Positions 62,436 through 64,000 of a stretch of 64,000 bases of DNA are shown piece after piece. The position numbers and the translations under genes were made by a program. The DNA is from Brachyspira hampsonii (lineage in GTDB: Bacteria; Spirochaetota; Brachyspiria; Brachyspirales; Brachyspiraceae). A model generated the notes under the pieces. It made no database searches. It saw nothing but the letters and a program-made list of their open reading frames with translations, and was not told the DNA's origin. The number at the start of each line of letters is the position of its first letter. Positions within the stretch are counted from its first letter, which is position 1. The stretch lies in NCBI RefSeq assembly GCF_002214805.1, contig NZ_CP019914.1:1922001-1986000 (forward strand). Reading direction: 5' to 3'.

Positions 62436-64000
62436 ATGAATAAAGAATATATAAATATTATAAAAAAATATATTGAAGAGATAAACTTCATCAAAGAGAA
62501 AGGCTCTTCTAATGAACATAGCTATAGAACGCCTTTAGAGAATATGCTTAAATTTTTCTCTGTTAGTTTATATCCAGATAAAAGCATAAAAATTGTTCAG
62601 GAATCAAGCATAGATGATGAAGATGATAAAAAGATATTCCCAGACTTTACCATAGTTAATGAAGATGATAAACTTATAGGATTTGCTGAGTGCAAGGATA
62701 CTGATTTTGATTTGTATAAAGCTATTAACGGCAAAGGCAGTTATAAAAAATATAAAGAACAGCTTATAAAATATTTGTATATTCATAATAATTTAATATT
62801 TACTGATTATATTAATTTTATTTTACTTTCAAAAGAAGATGACGGAAATATTATTATAAAAGATGATGTATGCCTTTATGATGATGAGGCAAAAAATAAA
62901 AAAGATAAGTCAGAAGAAAATTATAAAAAACTTATAAATATATTTGATATGTTTTTTTCTGCCAAGTCGAAAGATATTGATAAAAAAGATTATTTTCTTT
63001 CTCTTCTTGCTAGAAGAACAAAAATTTTAAGAGATTTTATAAATTTAGAATTATTAAATAAAGAATCATATTTAAGCAGAGATGTAAAGGGGCTGTTTGA
63101 AAGCACTTTATTTAAAGATTTGAGCGATAAAGATTTTGCAGATGCCTTCTCACAGATTATCACTTTCTCATTATTATTTTACAGACTAAGCAAAAGAAAG
63201 AATGCTGACTTAAACAGTTTTAAGGATATGCCGGACTATATACCAATATTTAAAGAGTTTCTTTTGAAAATAGATATAAATGATTTTAATAATAACGGTA
63301 TATTTTATTCTATAGTATCAATAATGAATGCGGTTAATTCTTATAATGAAAATATATTTTACGGAGAGCTGTCATATAGAGAAAATCATGATAAAGAAGA
63401 TCCATTTATATATATGTATGAATATTTCTTGAAAGAGTTTGACGAGAAAACAAGAAATGCCAGAGGCGTATTTTATACTCCTATAGAGGCTGTGAGATAT
63501 ATTATAAAATCTATAGATGAACTTTTGAAAGATAAACTCAATATAAGCGAGGGACTTTACGGAGAGAATGTGCATATACTAGACTTTGCTTCTGGCACTG
63601 GAACATTTATGCTTGGGGCAATAGAGCTTGCATATAATAATGCCAAATCAAGCGGTATAGGAGGCGTATTGGAAAAAATAGTTTCAGATTTTATATTAAA
63701 AAGGCTTTACGGATTTGAGTTTTTAATAGTGCCTTATGTATTGGCACATTTTAGAATACATGAATACTTGAAAGATTTGAATTATGATTATAAAAGCAGG
63801 GAGAGACTGCAGTTATATTTAACAAACACTTTGGATAATAGTGCTGGCGGTTATGTGGCAATGTTTCCGAATATGAAGGCAGAAGCAGATATGGCTTATA
63901 AAATAAAAAATGAAGAGCCTATACTCGTTATAATGGGAAATCCTCCTTATAATTCAAAGTCTGAGGAAATAAACTGTAAGGAATGGATAATAGATTTATT
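62436..64000 (+). CDS. Type ISP-like restriction-modification enzyme (partial)
   Basis: Open from ATG 62436 to the right edge, about 521 residues visible. AGGG precedes the start. The N-terminal nuclease region has HSYRTPLENMLKFF, a PD-(D/E)xK-type pattern FPDFTIVN and GFAECKDTD (about 69-90). The central part is helical, and the methyltransferase starts near 340 with RNARGVFYTPIEAVRYI. It has the AdoMet motif I ILDFASGTGTFMLG and catalytic motif IV MGNPPYNS near the edge. This order fits single-chain type ISP/IIG-like enzymes that both methylate adenine and cut. The target-recognition part lies outside the window. Confidence 0.88.
   Translation, partial: MNKEYINIIKKYIEEINFIKEKGSSNEHSYRTPLENMLKFFSVSLYPDKSIKIVQESSIDDEDDKKIFPDFTIVNEDDKLIGFAECKDTDFDLYKAINGKGSYKKYKEQLIKYLYIHNNLIFTDYINFILLSKEDDGNIIIKDDVCLYDDEAKNKKDKSEENYKKLINIFDMFFSAKSKDIDKKDYFLSLLARRTKILRDFINLELLNKESYLSRDVKGLFESTLFKDLSDKDFADAFSQIITFSLLFYRLSKRKNADLNSFKDMPDYIPIFKEFLLKIDINDFNNNGIFYSIVSIMNAVNSYNENIFYGELSYRENHDKEDPFIYMYEYFLKEFDEKTRNARGVFYTPIEAVRYIIKSIDELLKDKLNISEGLYGENVHILDFASGTGTFMLGAIELAYNNAKSSGIGGVLEKIVSDFILKRLYGFEFLIVPYVLAHFRIHEYLKDLNYDYKSRERLQLYLTNTLDNSAGGYVAMFPNMKAEADMAYKIKNEEPILVIMGNPPYNSKSEEINCKEWIIDL

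Noticed and set aside
62604-63575. Minus-strand open frames within the restriction enzyme gene
   Set aside because: They lie opposite a clearly coding frame with recognised motifs and have no start signals.

Overview
The window is strongly AT-rich spirochaete DNA, most likely from the genus Brachyspira. The signs are flagellar genes (flgD, fliK, an FlhB-type switch fragment), a FabV/Ter enoyl reductase very close to the Treponema type, fused pyruvate:ferredoxin oxidoreductase subunits, an anaerobe-type rubrerythrin, and many predicted lipoproteins and TPR proteins. Genus is an inference; I cannot name the species. Genes are densely packed in short operons on both strands, and several consensus-like TTGACA-N16/17-TATAAT/TATACT promoters can be read directly.

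Layout. 1-3921 (minus): a sugar-uptake operon (RpiR regulator, TIM-barrel isomerase, inositol-monophosphatase-like enzyme, mannose-family PTS IIC and IID, the last cut by the window edge) with a palindromic operator candidate upstream. 4090-10752 (minus): a TcyP-type symporter, peptidase T, and a two-gene 2-oxoacid:ferredoxin oxidoreductase. 11141-14680 (plus): a chemoreceptor and two exported proteins, then tRNA-Ala. 15389-16969: a TPR gene broken by one in-frame stop. 17262-24695 (plus): a DUF4132 protein, ligA and small unknowns. 25300-29874: an LtaS-like membrane sulfatase-fold enzyme, a 3.3-unit tandem repeat, an orphan phage terminase small-subunit-like gene, a lipoprotein and a membrane protein. 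30264-34914: an AGE-family epimerase, a DUF438 protein, EcsC-like, DUF1232 and macrodomain-like genes, and a lipoprotein. 35008-41675: flagellar hook genes, then a plus-strand cluster (apparently leaderless first gene, FlhB C-domain protein, degenerate HD-GYP, YraN, KpsF/KdsD). 42057-45540: an McrBC-type restriction system with a duplicated reader domain. 45921-51473: fabV, tRNA-Asp/rpsT, small secreted and TPR proteins, and a CoA-disulfide-reductase-like enzyme. 51927-58308 (minus): rubrerythrin and the riboflavin operon ribD-ribE-ribBA-(secreted orf)-ribH under an FMN riboswitch. 58326-64000: a dual-specificity phosphatase, a hydrolase with its divergent LysR regulator, an ImmA-like metallopeptidase pair, and a truncated type ISP restriction-modification enzyme.

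The most unusual feature is not a gene. Long intergenic spaces carry a modular family of GC-rich islands in otherwise AT-rich DNA. Module A is bounded by CGCACG and CGTGCG, 72-74 bp apart start to start. Module B is bounded by two GGGYGGG islands, 76-79 bp apart. A and B are joined at 35-38 bp and occur singly, as A-B, or as nested inverted combinations, at ten intergenic sites in 64 kb. The spacing is conserved while the AT-rich interior mostly is not. Hairpin-type dispersed repeats of other families lie at about 17.0, 27.7-28.1, 53.1-53.7 and 54.6-54.8 kb.
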